Assembly: GCF_030272615.1 (NCBI RefSeq)
Contig: NC_081410.1
Location: 227,948,915 to 228,012,914, forward strand
Reading direction: 5' to 3'
Length of the DNA: 64,000 bases
Source: Cryptomeria japonica
Taxonomy: Eukaryota > Streptophyta > Pinopsida > Cupressales > Cupressaceae
Below the pieces are notes generated by a model. It searched no databases. It worked only from the letters and a program-made list of their open reading frames with translations, and had not been told where the DNA came from. Shown in pieces: positions 1 to 12,429 of the stretch (within the stretch, counting starts at the first letter, position 1; every line of letters begins with the position of its first letter). Made by a program: the position numbers and the translations under genes.

Positions 1-486
1 TTGCATTCATAGAACAAGACATTCCTAGTGATAGACTGCTTCATAATGACCCACTACATCTAGAAGCTTACATACATAAGAGAAGAATTAGAAGAGTACT
101 CGTAGATGGAGGAGCCGGTCTCAATATTTGTACTTTAAAACTGGTTAAGGCGCTAGGATATTCTGAACTTCACATTGATTCATCCAAGAGCATAAATATC
201 AAGGCATACGATGATGAAGAACACCCATCAAAAGGCATTGTAACATTACCCATACAAGTGGGACCTATAACAACATAAGTCGCTTTTCAAGTCTTGGACA
301 AAGAACTCGGATATAACATGTTAGTGGGCCGCCCATGGATCCACACCATGCAAGCAGTACCATCCACATTTCATCAGTGTGTCAAATTTTGATATAATAG
401 TATTGAAATCACCATAAAGGGTGATCCAAATCCCTTCCAACATTGCAATTACTTGAAAGAAAGTGTGGATAATCAGGTACCTATTA
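1..486 (+). pseudogene. Tat element aspartic protease (decayed)
   Basis: Frame with codons starting at multiples of 3. The active-site motif VDGGAGLNI lies at 102-128 and the C-terminal signature LVGRPWIH at 321-344, the expected spacing for a retropepsin-like domain. The active site reads D-G-G instead of the usual D-[ST]-G; related plant gypsy proteins are known to vary at this residue, so it may be a lineage feature. In-frame stops occur at 276-278 (TAA) and 390-392 (TGA). The domain would cleave the Gag-Pol polyprotein. The start lies before the window. Confidence 0.75.
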
Positions 487-491
487 ATCAA

Positions 492-1955
492 GTAGCACCT
501 CTCACTACACAACTAGAGGCATTAACGATCACATAAACAAAAAAGGATATGCCTACAACATCCTCCTTACAAATACAAGATATGGGTTGTGGAGAGTATT
601 CTATTGCAAATAATTCAAGTGGGAAACAATTGTCCCTATCTCCTAAGTCTTTTGGGAAACCTCAAAATACAGTACAAAAACAAGACAAAGGAAAAGAAAT
701 TGTCAGATACACAGATTCATGCTCTTTCATTCGACGGGGTGACTTACAAGAAGAATCCCTGAACGAAGATGTTAACCATTGGATATATAGAGAAGAGGAT
801 CATATGACAATACCTAGAATACCCATAGATCAGTGTAGAAACGGATTCAAAATACTCCAGAGACATGGATATGATGGTACCATAGGCCTGGGGTTAGAGA
901 AACAAGGAAGACTAGAGCCTACTGTTCCTAATGATAATCCAGGGAATTAAGGATTGGGGTATAATCATGTACCAAATATCACAGAAGCAAGACAACGTAC
1001 CCTTGATATACTAAACCAACCAATGAAACCGTCAGACTACATATCATAAAGGGATTTGTGCACGCAGGTGCTTCCCTCTTCATCTCAAACAAGTAATCAA
1101 GTACCCACATCACCTAGCGTGGAATCAGATGGAGAAGACATGAGACAACTCCTGCAAGAATCTATCACTGAGTCACAAAATGATACAATTGTCGACACAA
1201 CATCACAAGCTAATGTTGTAACTGATGCAGGTTTACCACCAACAGATGAATTTAATCCATTGTTATTATCAATACTTCTACCATGGGAAATGGCTCAAGC
1301 TCAACCTGATGAATCAGATGAAGAAGGATTGCAAAGGCTTAAACCAGGCTTAAGAAGGGTAACTACTGTCCAAAGAAGACCAGTCAATCTACAACAGAAT
1401 CAATGGCAGGAACAAGAAGAAATAAGTGATGATAGCTCAGATGATGAAACATACATTGAAAGTGAGACAGACTCTCAAGATTATGAGTTCTTATCACTCC
1501 ATGATTCTACCCCACCAACAAGTGTCATACTAAGGTATCAAATAAAGACTATACAAGATGAAAATACACAAAGTCATTCACACTTGATTTATTGGGGGCA
1601 AGAAGGAAAACCAACGCTGGATTGGTTTGAAAATGATGAAGCAATTGCAGAATTTCTTGGAGTCAGAGAGGGATTTCCACAAGGTGATCAAAAAGCATGG
1701 TTTGTTGTAGACCTGGATAGAACAACATACTTTGGAGAAGAAAGTACCTCTACAACAAAAAATAAAGATCAAACCACCCATAATGGCAAGAGCAAGTTGG
1801 GTAACCTTCCTATCGAAAAAGAAAGTTCAACATTGCTTATAGAAGAAACAAAAGAAGTAAACATAGCAGAAGGAGAGATTGTACATAACATCCACCTGGA
1901 AAAATCACTAAGCAAAGAAGAAAAAGATAGATTCATTCATTTTTTTAAGAAATGA
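492..1955 (+). pseudogene. Tat Pol linker with G-patch domain
   Basis: Same frame as the protease and RT. At 843-896 the translation contains GFKILQRHGYDG followed by TIGLGLE, and after a stop (948-950) GLGY at 951-962. This glycine pattern (G-x-L-x-x-x-G-Y-x-G-x-G-L-G) is a G-patch, a short RNA/nucleic-acid-associated motif known from splicing factors, some retroviral proteases and some plant gypsy polyproteins. The part from 1056 to 1955 is a Ser/Asp/Glu-rich linker with little predicted fold, leading into the RT. Stops at 948, 1047 and 1953 interrupt it. The G-patch assignment rests on motif reading only. Confidence 0.65.
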
Positions 1956-3181
1956 CCTATCAATTTTGCTTGGTTCTACACAGATATGCTAGGCTTAGAC
2001 CCTGAATTAGTGTTGCATCACTTACCTTTGATACCAGGAGTTAAACCTTACAAGAAAAACATGAGAAAAATGCGTCCAAGTATTGCATTACTAGTTAAAA
2101 TAGAACTACAAAAGCTGTTGGGTGTAGGTTTCATTCGACCTATTGACTATGCAGAATGGATATCCAACCTGATACCTGTGACTAAGCCCACAGGAGGCAT
2201 AAGAATCTGCATGGATTTTCGGGATCTAAATAAAGCTTGTCCTAAGGATGACTTCCTGCTAGCAAATATCGATATGATAGTTGACCTAATAGCTGGAAAT
2301 GAAATTCTATCCTTAATGTATGGTTTTTCAAGATACAACCACATTAAAATTGCACCAGAAGATCAACATTAAATGGCCTTTACATGCCCATGGGGAACAT
2401 ACTACTGGAATATGATGCCATTTGGTCTCAAAAACGCCAGAGCAACATACCAAAGAGTCATGACAATGTTGTTTCATGACATGATCCACAACATAATGGA
2501 AGATTATGTGGATGACTTATTCACTAAATCACAGACAAGAGAAGGTCACATTATGGTCCATGCACAGATATTTGATCGGTTGGAGAAGTATAATGTCAGA
2601 CTAAACCCAAAGAAGTGTGTGTTTGGCGTAACAACAGGTAAACTGTTAGGGTTTATTGTCTCCAACAGAGGAATTGAAGTAGACCCTACCAAATTCAAGG
2701 CAATCATTGATATGCAACCTCCATCAACACTTAAACAACTAAGAGGGTTACAAGGAAGATTGCAATCGATAAGAAAATTCATAGCGTAGTTGGCAGATAA
2801 GTGTCACCCCTTCCAGCATTTACTCACAAAAGGAGATACTTTTAAATGGACAGAACAATGCCAAGAAGCTTTCCAAGATCTGAAAGATTATCTTCTAAAC
2901 ACATTGGTGTTAGTATCACCTACTCTAGGAAAACCTTTGTTGCTATACGTATCAACAACAAACTCAACTTTAGGAGCTTTGTTGGCACAACATGATGAAC
3001 AAGGAAAAGAAAGAGCCATTTATTATATAAGTAGGACTCTGATTGGCTATGAGCTTAACTATACTCCTATAGATCGAGCATGCTTAGCAGTAATCTTCGC
3101 ATCCCAAAAGCTTAGACATTACATGCTGAGTCATAAGGTACAACTCATTGCACACGCTTTGACCCACTCAAGTACCTGTTG
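1956..3181 (+). pseudogene. Tat reverse transcriptase and first RNase H
   Basis: RT signatures are in order: TGGIRICMDFRDLNKACPKD, the FGLKNARATYQR region and YVDDL at 2505-2519, followed by the connection and RNase H region with AIYYISRTL. The first catalytic aspartate block normally reads MDGFS; here TAT at 2319-2321 gives MYGFS, so one metal-binding Asp is missing. Stops at 2370 and 2787 and a frameshift near 3150-3180 confirm decay. The RT begins just after the acidic linker, with the LVLHHLPLIPGVKP block typical of Tat RT N-termini. Confidence 0.9.
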
Positions 3182-3805
3182 AGCAGAGCAACATTGACCA
3201 GGCGGTTGGCTAAGTGGGTCATGATCCTAAGCAAGTTTGATATAGAATACATAGACAAAAAGGACATCAAAGGACAAATTATAGCAAATCAATTAGCAGA
3301 GGCTCCTTTATAGGACAGTCACCCGTTACTGATAGATTTTCTAGACGAATCAGTGTTTACATTGACTACATCTATAATGTGGAAATAATATTTTCATGGG
3401 TCATATACAAGTCATGGATCTAGAGCAGGGATTCTTTTCATCACCCCTCAAGGGGATTCTATACCTAAGTCATTTAGGATCAATTTCCAATGTACAAACA
3501 ATATAGCTGAATATGAAGCTCTCATCATAGGGCTTCATACAACTATATAGTGGAGAATAAAAGAATTACAAGTCTATGGTGATTTGCAATTGATTGTAAA
3601 CCAGGTCAATGATGATTACAACGTGAAGGATGACAAACTCATGCCTTATAAGAAGATGGTAGAATATTACAAGGAGCACTTCAGCAAAATTACCTTCGAA
3701 CAAATCCCAAGGATACAAAACAAGGCAGCGGATTCCATGGCTACCATAGGATCTCTTCTGAATATGCCTACTAACGAAACTCAGTTTGAGTTTATCATAG
3801 AATAG
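3182..3805 (+). pseudogene. Tat RNase H tail and second (plant/archaeal-type) RNase H
   Basis: After the frameshift the frame is that of codon start 3584. The translation runs KYLLSRATLTRRLAKW (end of the pol RNase H region), then a second RNase H with HGSYTSHGSRAGILFITPQG, NNIAEYEALIIGLH and a C-terminal RIQNKAADSMAT block. The D/E/D/D pattern is partly kept: the first Asp of the usual FDGS is His here, while NIAEYEA and NKAAD remain. A second RNase H placed before integrase is characteristic of Tat elements. Stops at about 3310, 3387 and 3549 break it. Confidence 0.8.
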
Positions 3806-5119
3806 TTGATGCTACCGGCATATGAGACTCCCTCAACATAATATGTATGTGTAATTGTGGGTCCAGAATCCCCTTGGTACAATGAAATATATACATATTT
3901 ACATACTCAGTACATGTCATCGGATCTATCCAAAAATCAAAAGAAGACCCTTATTCATCAGGCATCTAGATACACCATTATAACTGATACATTGTATAGA
4001 AAGGGCTTTGATGGAACTCTTCTCTGATGTGTAGATAAAAATGAAGTGCAACTTGCTTTAAAGGAAGTCCATGATGGATTTTGTGGGGTGCACCAAAGTG
4101 GTCCACCATTGTCAAAGAAATTGTTGAGAAAAGGTTATTACTGGACAACTATGGAAAAGGATGCTTATAAATATGTGTAGAAATGTAAGCAATGCCAAAT
4201 ACATGGAGACCTCATTCATGCACCAGCACAAGATCTTCAACCCATTACGTCACCATGGCCATTTTCACAATGGGGATTAGATCTAGTGGGTAAAATCAAC
4301 CCTACTTCTTCCAATGGGCACAAGTTCATATTAACAGCCATTGAGTACTTTACCAAATGGGTTGAGGCAATTCCTCTTACATACACCACTAGAAAACAAA
4401 TAGAAAAATTCATGCTCAACTACATTATATTTAGATACGAGATTCCACTGTGCTTCGTGACAGATAATGGACGTCTATTTAAAAACTAGGAAGTGAAAGA
4501 GTTGTGTGACAAGTTTCACATACAATAGAGATTTGCCATGCCATATTATCCACAAAGCAATGGACAAGTAGAGGCAACAAATAAAACAATACTGAAAATT
4601 CTTAAGAAAGTTGTCACTAACATAGGACGGGACTGGCATCTCCAGTTAAATCCCACTCTTTGGGCTTATTGAACAGGAGTACGCACCCCTACAGGAGAAA
4701 CACCATATTCCTTGTTCTATGGTACAGAAGCAATACTCCCCATTGAAATAGAAATACCATCTCTAAGAGTCTCCTTACAAAACATTGTATCAAAGGAAAA
4801 CTACCAGGTAGCAAGGTTACAAGAGCTAGAAACGCTTGATGAAAAAAGACAAACAAAGTTCAATCATCTACAAGGGTATCAAAACAGACTAAGACAGAGT
4901 TATAATAAATGAGTCTGCCCATGAACTTTTGAAGTGGGAGATTTAGTTCTTAAAGAGAATCAAAGGAACCTAGTAGAACAAGAAAAGCCAAGGAAATTCG
5001 AACCTAACTGGCTAGGTCCTTTCATCATAACAAGGGTTATAGGCAATGGAGCATATAATTTGGCTACCATGGAGGGAGATCCACTCTTTGACCCTATGAA
5101 CAACTTGCACCTTAAATGA
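3806..5119 (+). pseudogene. Tat integrase
   Basis: One frame throughout. The HHCC zinc-binding N-terminus is visible (HDGFCGVH ... CKQCQIHGD, about 4071-4209), then the catalytic core with WGLDLVGKI, FVTDNGR and NGQVEATNKT as the D, D and E blocks, and the C-terminal part with FEVGDLVLKENQRN ... GPFIITRV. No chromodomain follows, as expected for Tat. Stops are present at about 4027, 4180, 4488, 4528, 4671 and 4912. Several look like CAG/CAA or TGG codons turned into stops. Confidence 0.88.
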
Positions 5120-6240
5120 TATTATACCTAAGGGCTATGTAGTTTAGGTTTTACTTTCCACATTGCATATAGTTTCTTTCTAGGCACAACATATTCAGAA
5201 GTTGCATTCTCAAGAGTTTTCATATAGCAACATCAATAAAACAAGGCAGATGTCAAGATTATCATTTGTTTGCATCTAAGAGAAACAAGGGTCATCTCCT
5301 TTCTTAGATATTAGAACATGAAGTCTTTGAGGTCCTAAGGTCATTCATTTTCAACATTACCCTGTGACAATGCTTTACTTATGGTTGGGTAGTGATTTCA
5401 CTATTGAGACTTGTTAACCCAAAGTCTATCAATTGCTATATCTCAAACATATTAAGAAGATCTCTAATTCATTGTAGACACCTAGTTGATCATATGACTA
5501 GTGAAAAATCTAAAATTCTACTTAAGCGCCGCTGTAATTGTCACACCCAAGTAGGTTTCATTACTTACAAGTCAAGGCAAGAAAAAAAAGAAGAAGCTAT
5601 GCCAAATATCCATCTCAAGGCAAAAGAGAAATGATATATAACTAAAATATCATGCATGCAAGTGCGGCAAAAAAGCTTGACTATGGGAACATGCGAGTAA
5701 CTCCATCAGGGCTATGAATGCCTACTGGCAATGGAGCAATATTTGAGAAATTACAGTCTATAACCTCATCGGATCTCTCAAGGCTTGCTAGCAGTGAGGC
5801 TCTATTCGAGATGCTTTTGAAGTTAGGATAATCCATGTAGCTAGTCATATAGGATGCTAAGGATCTTTAGTGAACACACAAACATGAATTAACTCATCTG
5901 TACACACATGGGCAAAAGAAGATCAAAGTTTCAAGAATCGATGGGGAATTTTTCTGCGTCTCCATTTGTAAATCCTAGTCACTAAGTGTGTTGAGTTGAA
6001 TGTTCCAAAGGGCCTTAGGGATCGATTGATCACTTATCTATGAAACGTTTTGCACCTCCATTTCAATGAGTGTATTACAAAGGCTAAACAAACATAGTCA
6101 ACCTTGTTCGAATAGGAAATGCATCTTCATCATGCATATTGCATTAACATAGGTCATGTCAAAAATTCATTGTCTCTACATGCATTCTGCAGATCATCAT
6201 GTCGTACAAGTCTGCACAGTGGGGGCATAACTGAAAATAT
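5120..6240 (+). other. Tat 3' internal region, first part (non-pol)
   Basis: About 1.1 kb after the integrase stop without a convincing gene. Open frames such as 5392-5634 have no recognisable domain. A purine-rich PPT-like string (CAGTGGGGGCATAA) occurs near 6217-6230, but no LTR follows it. Tat elements typically carry long, fast-evolving sequence here. Confidence 0.6.
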
Positions 6241-6350
6241 CATAAAAAGTCTTGGAAAAAATAAAAAAATAAAAAATATTTTTTTTATAAAAATCATATA
6301 ATGTCCTGAAAAAATAATCCAAAAACATTCAATAAAATCCAAAAATATAC
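6241..6350 (+). repeat. Degenerate tandem repeat in Tat 3' region (left part)
   Basis: An A-rich repeat with variants of TCCTGAAAAAATNATCCAAAAACATT. The same motif resumes at 14125 on the other side of the nested LINE, so the LINE interrupted one array. The unit is roughly 35-45 bp and divergent. Confidence 0.6.
6340..6350 (+). repeat. Left target-site duplication of LINE-1
   Basis: CAAAAATATAC here is repeated exactly at 14125-14135, directly after the A-rich tail of the LINE. Joining the flanks restores the surrounding Tat repeat array. Confidence 0.75.
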
Positions 6351-6387
6351 TGGCGAAATGGGCAAAATTTCGCATTCTAGGGTTTCA

Positions 6388-8180
6388 GGGCATAAGCTAA
6401 GTTGGGGAGAGGATACCCTTGGCGATCCCCTTCCTCCTCCAGATCCTTTTTGTTTTCAGACTGATCACACTCCATAGTTGGTTTTTCGGAATGGTAAATG
6501 GGTTGATGTGCTTTCTCGGGATAAAATTGAGTGGTGTCGAGGGCATTCTGGAAGAATGAGATCGTCTTATTTCAAAGGGTTTTTCGGTCCTCAGAAGAAT
6601 TTTGCTGCATGTTCTAAGTCCCAAGGATTTGGGGGGTCTAGAAAAAACCCTAGGAGTAAAAATAATCCTCAAAAGGGTGTGTAGGGGAATTCTGCAGGAA
6701 TGGCTCGGCCAAAGGTTGTATTACCTTCTTCTTTGAACATGGATAAAGAGCCTTTGGCAGAGAAATTTTGGTTACCTATTCCTTGCATTTGAGCGGTTGA
6801 AGCTCCGTTTGATAAGAAATTTAGGGATTTGCACTCCTTGGAGGTTGTAATCCAGGTTTGGGGTGATAATATTTTACTTTCCAAGCTTCATCATAAAATT
6901 CACTCTCTCTGGTATGACACGCTTTAATTTCAGGTTCTTTTTGTGAATTCCTTCATTGTTATTTTTGATTCTGTGGATGTTAAACAATAGGCTTTGAAAA
7001 AATCATATTTATGGCTTGGTCATAATTTAATCTTTGTGGAAAATTGGAAACCTTTTTTTTCTGCATCGCAAGATATTGTAGAATGTATTCCCACTTGGTT
7101 CTCCTTGCCTGGTCTTCCCTATGAGTTTTCAGATCTAGATATCTTGCAAAAAATTGGGGATTCGTTTAGGAAATTTGTTTATTCACATTCAGTTTTTGAA
7201 GGTGGGGTTTTTAGGGTCAATATTTATGTGTTCCTTTCTTCATCCTCTGTGGTCCCTTGCAATTTTAACTTGAAGTCTATTGATGGTATTTGGAGGTAGA
7301 GTATTGTTTGTGACTCTGCCTGGTTTTCTAGGGCTTCTGTGGTTATGGATTCTGTTCTATTTGCTTCCCTCAAGGGTTTATCTTTTGGAGATAAGGTGTC
7401 TCGGCCTTCTAAATTGTTTAATTCAAATTTGGAATCTTCTCAGACCAATGTCGATAATGGGGGTCTGTCGAAGTCACCTTCTTTACAAGAACCAACGTTT
7501 GTTGATAATGAAATTTGTTCTTCAGTAGATGAGCAGAATGGGGATAGTAGGAGGGATTTAGGGTCTCCTTCTCTTTTAAGGAAGGGCTGCTCATGAAATC
7601 CTCTACTTTTTCTCAGAAAGATGATCGTCCTTTCATCAATGGAATGGATTCTTTCCTTCCTGATGAGGACTTAATTTCTAAAGTTCAAAAATTAGTTTTT
7701 GATCATAACATTACCTTGAATTCGGATGTCATTGACAAAGTTGTGGAAGCGATTGACCAAGATTTGGTCAATTTGATTTCCTCTTTGGTTATCCCCCTGA
7801 CTTGTAATCCTTTTGACATTCTTTCATCAAACAAAGTCTAGGAGGGTGATAATGCCTTGTGTATGATTGAGAATGTGGGGTTTGATCCTGCAATCAATAA
7901 ATCTCTAGTTCAGTTCCCTTTATCCCCTTCCTCTCCTTCTCCTTCTCCTGCTAAGCGAGGTAGGAAGCCGAAGCTATTCTATATGCAGTTAGAGATTGAT
8001 GCTGGTATTCAATCTACACTTTTGAGACGGAATTCAGGATCAGTTAAGAGGAAAACAAAATTTAGTCCTCTGTTTACTCGGTCTGTTGCCTCCAAACATA
8101 GTTTGAAGGCTTCATTGGAGGTTGAATTGGAGGGTTTCGATATTGCAATTGAGAAGAGGGGAGAAATTGTCTCCCCTTGA
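6388..8180 (+). pseudogene. LINE-1 ORF1, DUF4283 gag-like protein
   Basis: Frame 1 from about 6388 (GEDTLGDPLPPPDPF, then WVDVLSRDKIEW) to about 7590, then frame 3 to 8180. The block PTWFSLPGLPYEFSDLDIL followed by IGDSFRKF (about 7090-7180) is the DUF4283 core found in plant LINE ORF1 proteins, which bind RNA and form the RNP. Stops at about 6475, 6682, 6790, 6925, 6988 and 7297 and a frameshift near 7590 disrupt it. I see no clear CCHC knuckle. The C-terminal part (7593-8180) is Ser/Lys-rich with KRGRKPK, possibly a nuclear signal. Confidence 0.75.
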
Positions 8181-8185
8181 GAGTA

Positions 8186-9199
8186 ATGAAGATAATGTCT
8201 TGGAATGTTAGAGGCTTAAATGCCCCTAACAAAAGACGCCTCATTAAGTCGTAGTTGGACTTAATGAAGTGTGATGTGTTACTATTGCAAGAGACTAAGT
8301 TAAGTTGTTAGGGTGCTGATTTTTTGTTTTCTAAATGAAAGTTGTGGAAGTTTTGTGTCTCCCCTTCTGTAGGGGCATCCGAGGGTTTGGATTTTTTTTG
8401 GAATGATGTGTCTACTAAGTTAAATTTGGTTGTTTCTTCTCCCTTTTGGATGTTGGCCTTGGTAAAGAGTCGTGTTTCGAATGTTAAATTCTGGTTATTT
8501 AATGTTTATGGTCCAATGACAATAGGGGGAAAGAAAGCTCTTTGGGAATATTTATCTCTTACCTCTTCTCCCCTGCAAGGTCAGTTTGTGGTTTTTGGAG
8601 GGGATTTTAATGCCATTTCCTCTGATGACGAGAAATTTGGGGGTATTTTGCCTAAAAAGCATATTTTGGAGGACTTTTCTACCTTTATTCAAAATAATGA
8701 CTTGATGGATTGTAAAACCTTGAATGGTCCTTTTACTTGGACAAATAGGAGAAAAGACTTTCCGCAAATTGCAGAAAGGCTTGATCATTTTTTGGTTTCT
8801 GCCAATTGGATTTCCTCTGATGTGGATGTTGTTGCTACGGTTTTGCCTAATACTGGCTCTAATCACTTTGCAATTAGTTTGTCTATTTTGGATGATAGAG
8901 CTCCTGGGCGTTCTTCTTTTAAATTTGAGCCAATGTGGTTTCGAGATCCATCTTTTTTCATGCTTTTACAATCTTGGTGGACCTCAGCTCCCTTCATTTA
9001 TGGAACTAGAATGTTTTGGTTTGTAAAGAAACTTACTTTTCTGAAACAAGAGATTAAGAAATGGAATGTGTTGCATTTTAAAAGAATTTTTTCTGAAAAG
9101 ATTAGGATTCAGGAAGAACTCGAAGTTCTTAATGCTTTGGTTATGAACTGTGGGATGGATTCTGCTACTTTTGAGAAACATAAAAAGTTAAATTCTTAG
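8186..9199 (+). pseudogene. LINE-1 ORF2: AP endonuclease
   Basis: The ATG at 8186 opens MKIMSWNVRGLNAPNKRR, the standard start of plant L1 ORF2. QETKL (catalytic Glu block), NVYGP, GGDFNAI and TWTNRR...RLDHFLVS follow, and then SNHFAISL with the catalytic His. This nuclease nicks target DNA to prime reverse transcription. Stops occur at about 8252, 8309 and 8336, and one ends the frame at 9199 before the RT. Confidence 0.88.
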
Positions 9200-11043
9200 C
9201 TTGAGGAGGTTCTCTCTAGGGAAGAAATCTATTGGCAACAAAACTCTAGAGATTTATGGTTGAGTGATGGTGACAGGAATACTAAATTCTTCCATTCTTC
9301 TGCTAAATTAAAAAGGTAACGCAGTAAGATCTCCTGTATCCAAAATCCCGATGGAGTTGTTCTTACGGAGGAAAAGGATATTGCCGCTGAGGCTGTCCAG
9401 TTTTTGAAGTCCTTGCTATCTAAGGAGGCATCTGTCTTTAATGATAGCTTTGCTTCTGCTATTCCTAGACTAATATCTGATGAAGATAGTGTAATGTTAA
9501 TGGCCCCTTTTTCTATTCAAGAAGTAAAGGAGGTTGTTTTTTCAATGGCACCTAATAAGGCCCCTGGACCTGACGGTTTTACTGCTCTCTTTTTTCAAAA
9601 ATGTTGGCCTTTTCTTGGGGAAGACCTTTGTCTTGTTTTAGAAGAGGCTAGATGCAATAGGTCTATTTTGAAGGAGCTTAACACAACACTTATTGCTATC
9701 ATTTTGAAATTAGAGAATCCTAAATCTCTTGTGGACTTTCGTCCAATTGTGTTATGTAATACTCTATATAAGATAATCAGTAAAGCTATCTCTATACAGC
9801 TTGCTAAGCTCATGCCAAAGATTGTTTTGGGGGAGCAAGGGGGTTTTGTCCCTAGTAGGGAAACAACAGAAGGTACTATTGTGGCATACGAGATTTTACA
9901 TTCTATCTCTCATCTTTCTATTCTGGCTATGATACTAAAATTGGATATGATGAAGGCTTATGATAGGGTAAGTTGGTAGGTTCTCTCTTGTGTGCTTAAG
10001 AATTTTGGGTTTGGGGTGAAATGGGTTAAATGGATACAGGCATGTATTAGCACTGCTAGGTTCTTGGTGATTTTGAATGGTTCCCCATGTGGTTTTTTTC
10101 TTCCTCTAGAGGTCTTAGGCAAGGAGACCTTTTGTCTCCTTTCGTGTTTATTATTCTGGTTGAAGCTCTTAGTAGAGCTATCTTGGGAGCTAGGGATAGT
10201 GGCCTCTAGAAGGGAATTTCTATTCCACCTATGACTGCTAGTCATTCTCATTGTTTATTTGTTGATGACACGTTATTGTTTGGTAAAGCCTCTATGTGGG
10301 AAGAAAAGGTGATTAATAGGATCATTCTGGACTATTCTTCATCTTCTGGTTAGAAGGTAAATCGGGCCAAATCTAAGATTTTTTTTCTTAATGTTTCCCC
10401 TTTGGTGTAGTCCAGGTTGACTCATTTTTGGGGTTTCTCTGTTGGCCAGTTTCCATGTAAGTATTTCAGAATCCTGTTTTTTACTGGCTCAGAGAAGCAT
10501 AATTTTTGGGAATAGATTTCGGTAGCTATTTCTTCAAGGATAATTTCCTGGTCTCATAAATGGCTCTCTTTTTCTGGGAAAATTGTGCTTATTAAAGCTG
10601 TTTTAAATGCGGTTCCAATTTATCTATTATCTATTTTGAAGGCTCCTAAGACATCTGTGATTTCTTTGCAATCAGTATTAAGGTCTTTTTTATGGAATGA
10701 TAATGTTAATAATAAGTCTAGGATTCCTTTGTTAGCATGGGATAAGGTTTGTTCTCTGAAAGATAAGGGTGGTGCAGGGATTAGGGATCTTGGTAAACAA
10801 AATTTCGCTCTTGGTGCTAAGTTGGTCTGGAAGTTGTATAAGCAGCCCCCTTCCAAGTGGGCATCTATATTATCTGCAAAATATTTGAGAAACTATTCTA
10901 AGGAGGCCATATTTACTGCCTCTTTGCTCCCTAAGTGGTCAATAATGTGGAATTTCATGGTTGAGTGTAGATCTGTTATTATTCTTGGGTTGTCTTGGCT
11001 TATTCATAATGGTCGTAAGGCTAGATTTTGGGAGGAAGTCTAG
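9200..11043 (+). pseudogene. LINE-1 ORF2: reverse transcriptase
   Basis: Same frame as the endonuclease up to about 10090: WLSDGDRNTKFFHSSAKLKR, MAPNKAPGPDGFTALFFQ, KLDMMKAYDRVSW. A frameshift in a run of T near 10087-10093 moves the frame to that of GLRQGD, which continues with LFVDDTLLFGKA (from about 10257), the catalytic FVDD box. C-terminal thumb blocks (VPIYLLSILKAPK, LAWDKVCSLKDKGGAGIRD) follow. Stops are scattered between 9979 and 10512. Confidence 0.9.
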
Positions 11044-12429
11044 AATGGTTTTCCAACACATTCTAGCCTGAGGGATTGGTCACCTCTTATGACTCTTCTC
11101 AAATCTTCTTGGGGCATATTTGTGGCCGATTATTTTTGTGTGGATTCCTCAGTTCTTGCACCCGTGGCAAGATGGAAATCAATTGACTTTCTCTCGGTGG
11201 ATCAAGATCTTAAATCTACTTTTGTTGAAGAATTAAAGAAACACCCATTGCTTTTTTCTGAGGTCGAAGATGAGCTTATTTGGGTCTACTCAAAATCAGG
11301 GGAATATTCGGTTAAGGAGGGGTATAATTATTTGTCTGTAGGTTGTAGGGGGGAGGACTTGCCCTATAAGTTAGTCTGGCATGTTGCCTGTCTTCCAAAA
11401 GTAGGAGCTTTTGCTTGGTTAGTTGTTCAGGATAGAATTCTAACTGGTATGAGATTGGATAGGCTTGGGGTTACGGTTGTTTTTCCATGTGTTATGTGTG
11501 GAGGGTCTCTGGAATCAGTTGATCATCTTTTTCTTCATTGTCCTTTTGCTTTCTCAATGTTGGTACTGGTTGTCTAAGAAGTTAAACTGGTGTACTGCTT
11601 TATGTGGTGATCTTAGGTCCCAATTCATGAGTTGGCCTCTGTTGTATTCATCTTCATTTTATGCTTGTCTTTGGCTAATTGCTCCTTCTATTCTGATTTG
11701 GAAGATTTGGCTTGAGAGGAATAACATGATTTTTAGGAAACACTCTTCCACACTGTTAGATGTGCTCTTCTGCATTGAAAAATCCATCTCTGAGACTGCC
11801 TTGGCTTTCATTTACAAAGGCGTTAGTCTTCAACACACTTTTACATGATGAGATAATTGGATTACCAGGCATTGGTCGGCTTTGCAGATGCTCCCCATGA
11901 GTGGGGCCATTTCTAAAACAAGGTCTCCTTCAATTAATAGGAAAGAGGTACTCTGGTTGCCTCCCCCTTCTTCCAAGTATAAATTGAATTTTGACGGAGC
12001 TTCTCATGGTAATCTTGGGAAGTCTACCATTGGTGTTGTGGTTTTCGATAATAGGGATTGTATTATTAAAGCACAATGTCACTGTATTCCTAATGGGACC
12101 AATAATGTGGCTGAGTTACATGCTCTATTAGTTGGGCTTGATTTTCTCCTTTAATTTCTTTGAACTTTTCGGATGTCATTATAGAAGGCGACTCTCTTGT
12201 TGTTTTTTATATGATAACAAATCGTTCATTGAATTCTTGGCATCTTAAATATTGGTTGGATAAGATACTTGCACAACTCAAATTTTTTAATTCCTTCTCT
12301 ATAGCTCATTGCTACAGGGAAGCCAACAGGGTTGCGGATTTGTTGGCAAATAAAGCCTTAGATGAAGATATTCAGTCTTTGGTTGATGTTGATGTTAGTG
12401 GTTTACCCCCTCATCCTATAAAATATTAA
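11044..12429 (+). pseudogene. LINE-1 ORF2: zf-RVT and RNase H
   Basis: The zf-RVT zinc-binding part includes WHVACLPKVGAFAWL and CVMCGGSLESVDHLFLHCPF. A frameshift near 11555-11575 leads to the frame with WLIAPSILIWKIWLERNN. RNase H starts at FDGASHGN (about 11993) with NNVAELHALL, IIEGDSL and ANRVADLLA, so all four acidic catalytic positions are recognisable. A further frameshift near 12150 splits the domain. The stop at 12429 ends ORF2. Confidence 0.88.

Noticed and set aside
5392-5634. 80-codon open frame after the Tat integrase
   Set aside because: No domain, unremarkable length; treated as non-coding 3' internal region.
6217-6230. PPT-like string CAGTGGGGGCATAA as a possible LTR start
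   Set aside because: No TG...CA-bounded repeat follows, and the real PPT and LTR border are clear at 18199-18212.
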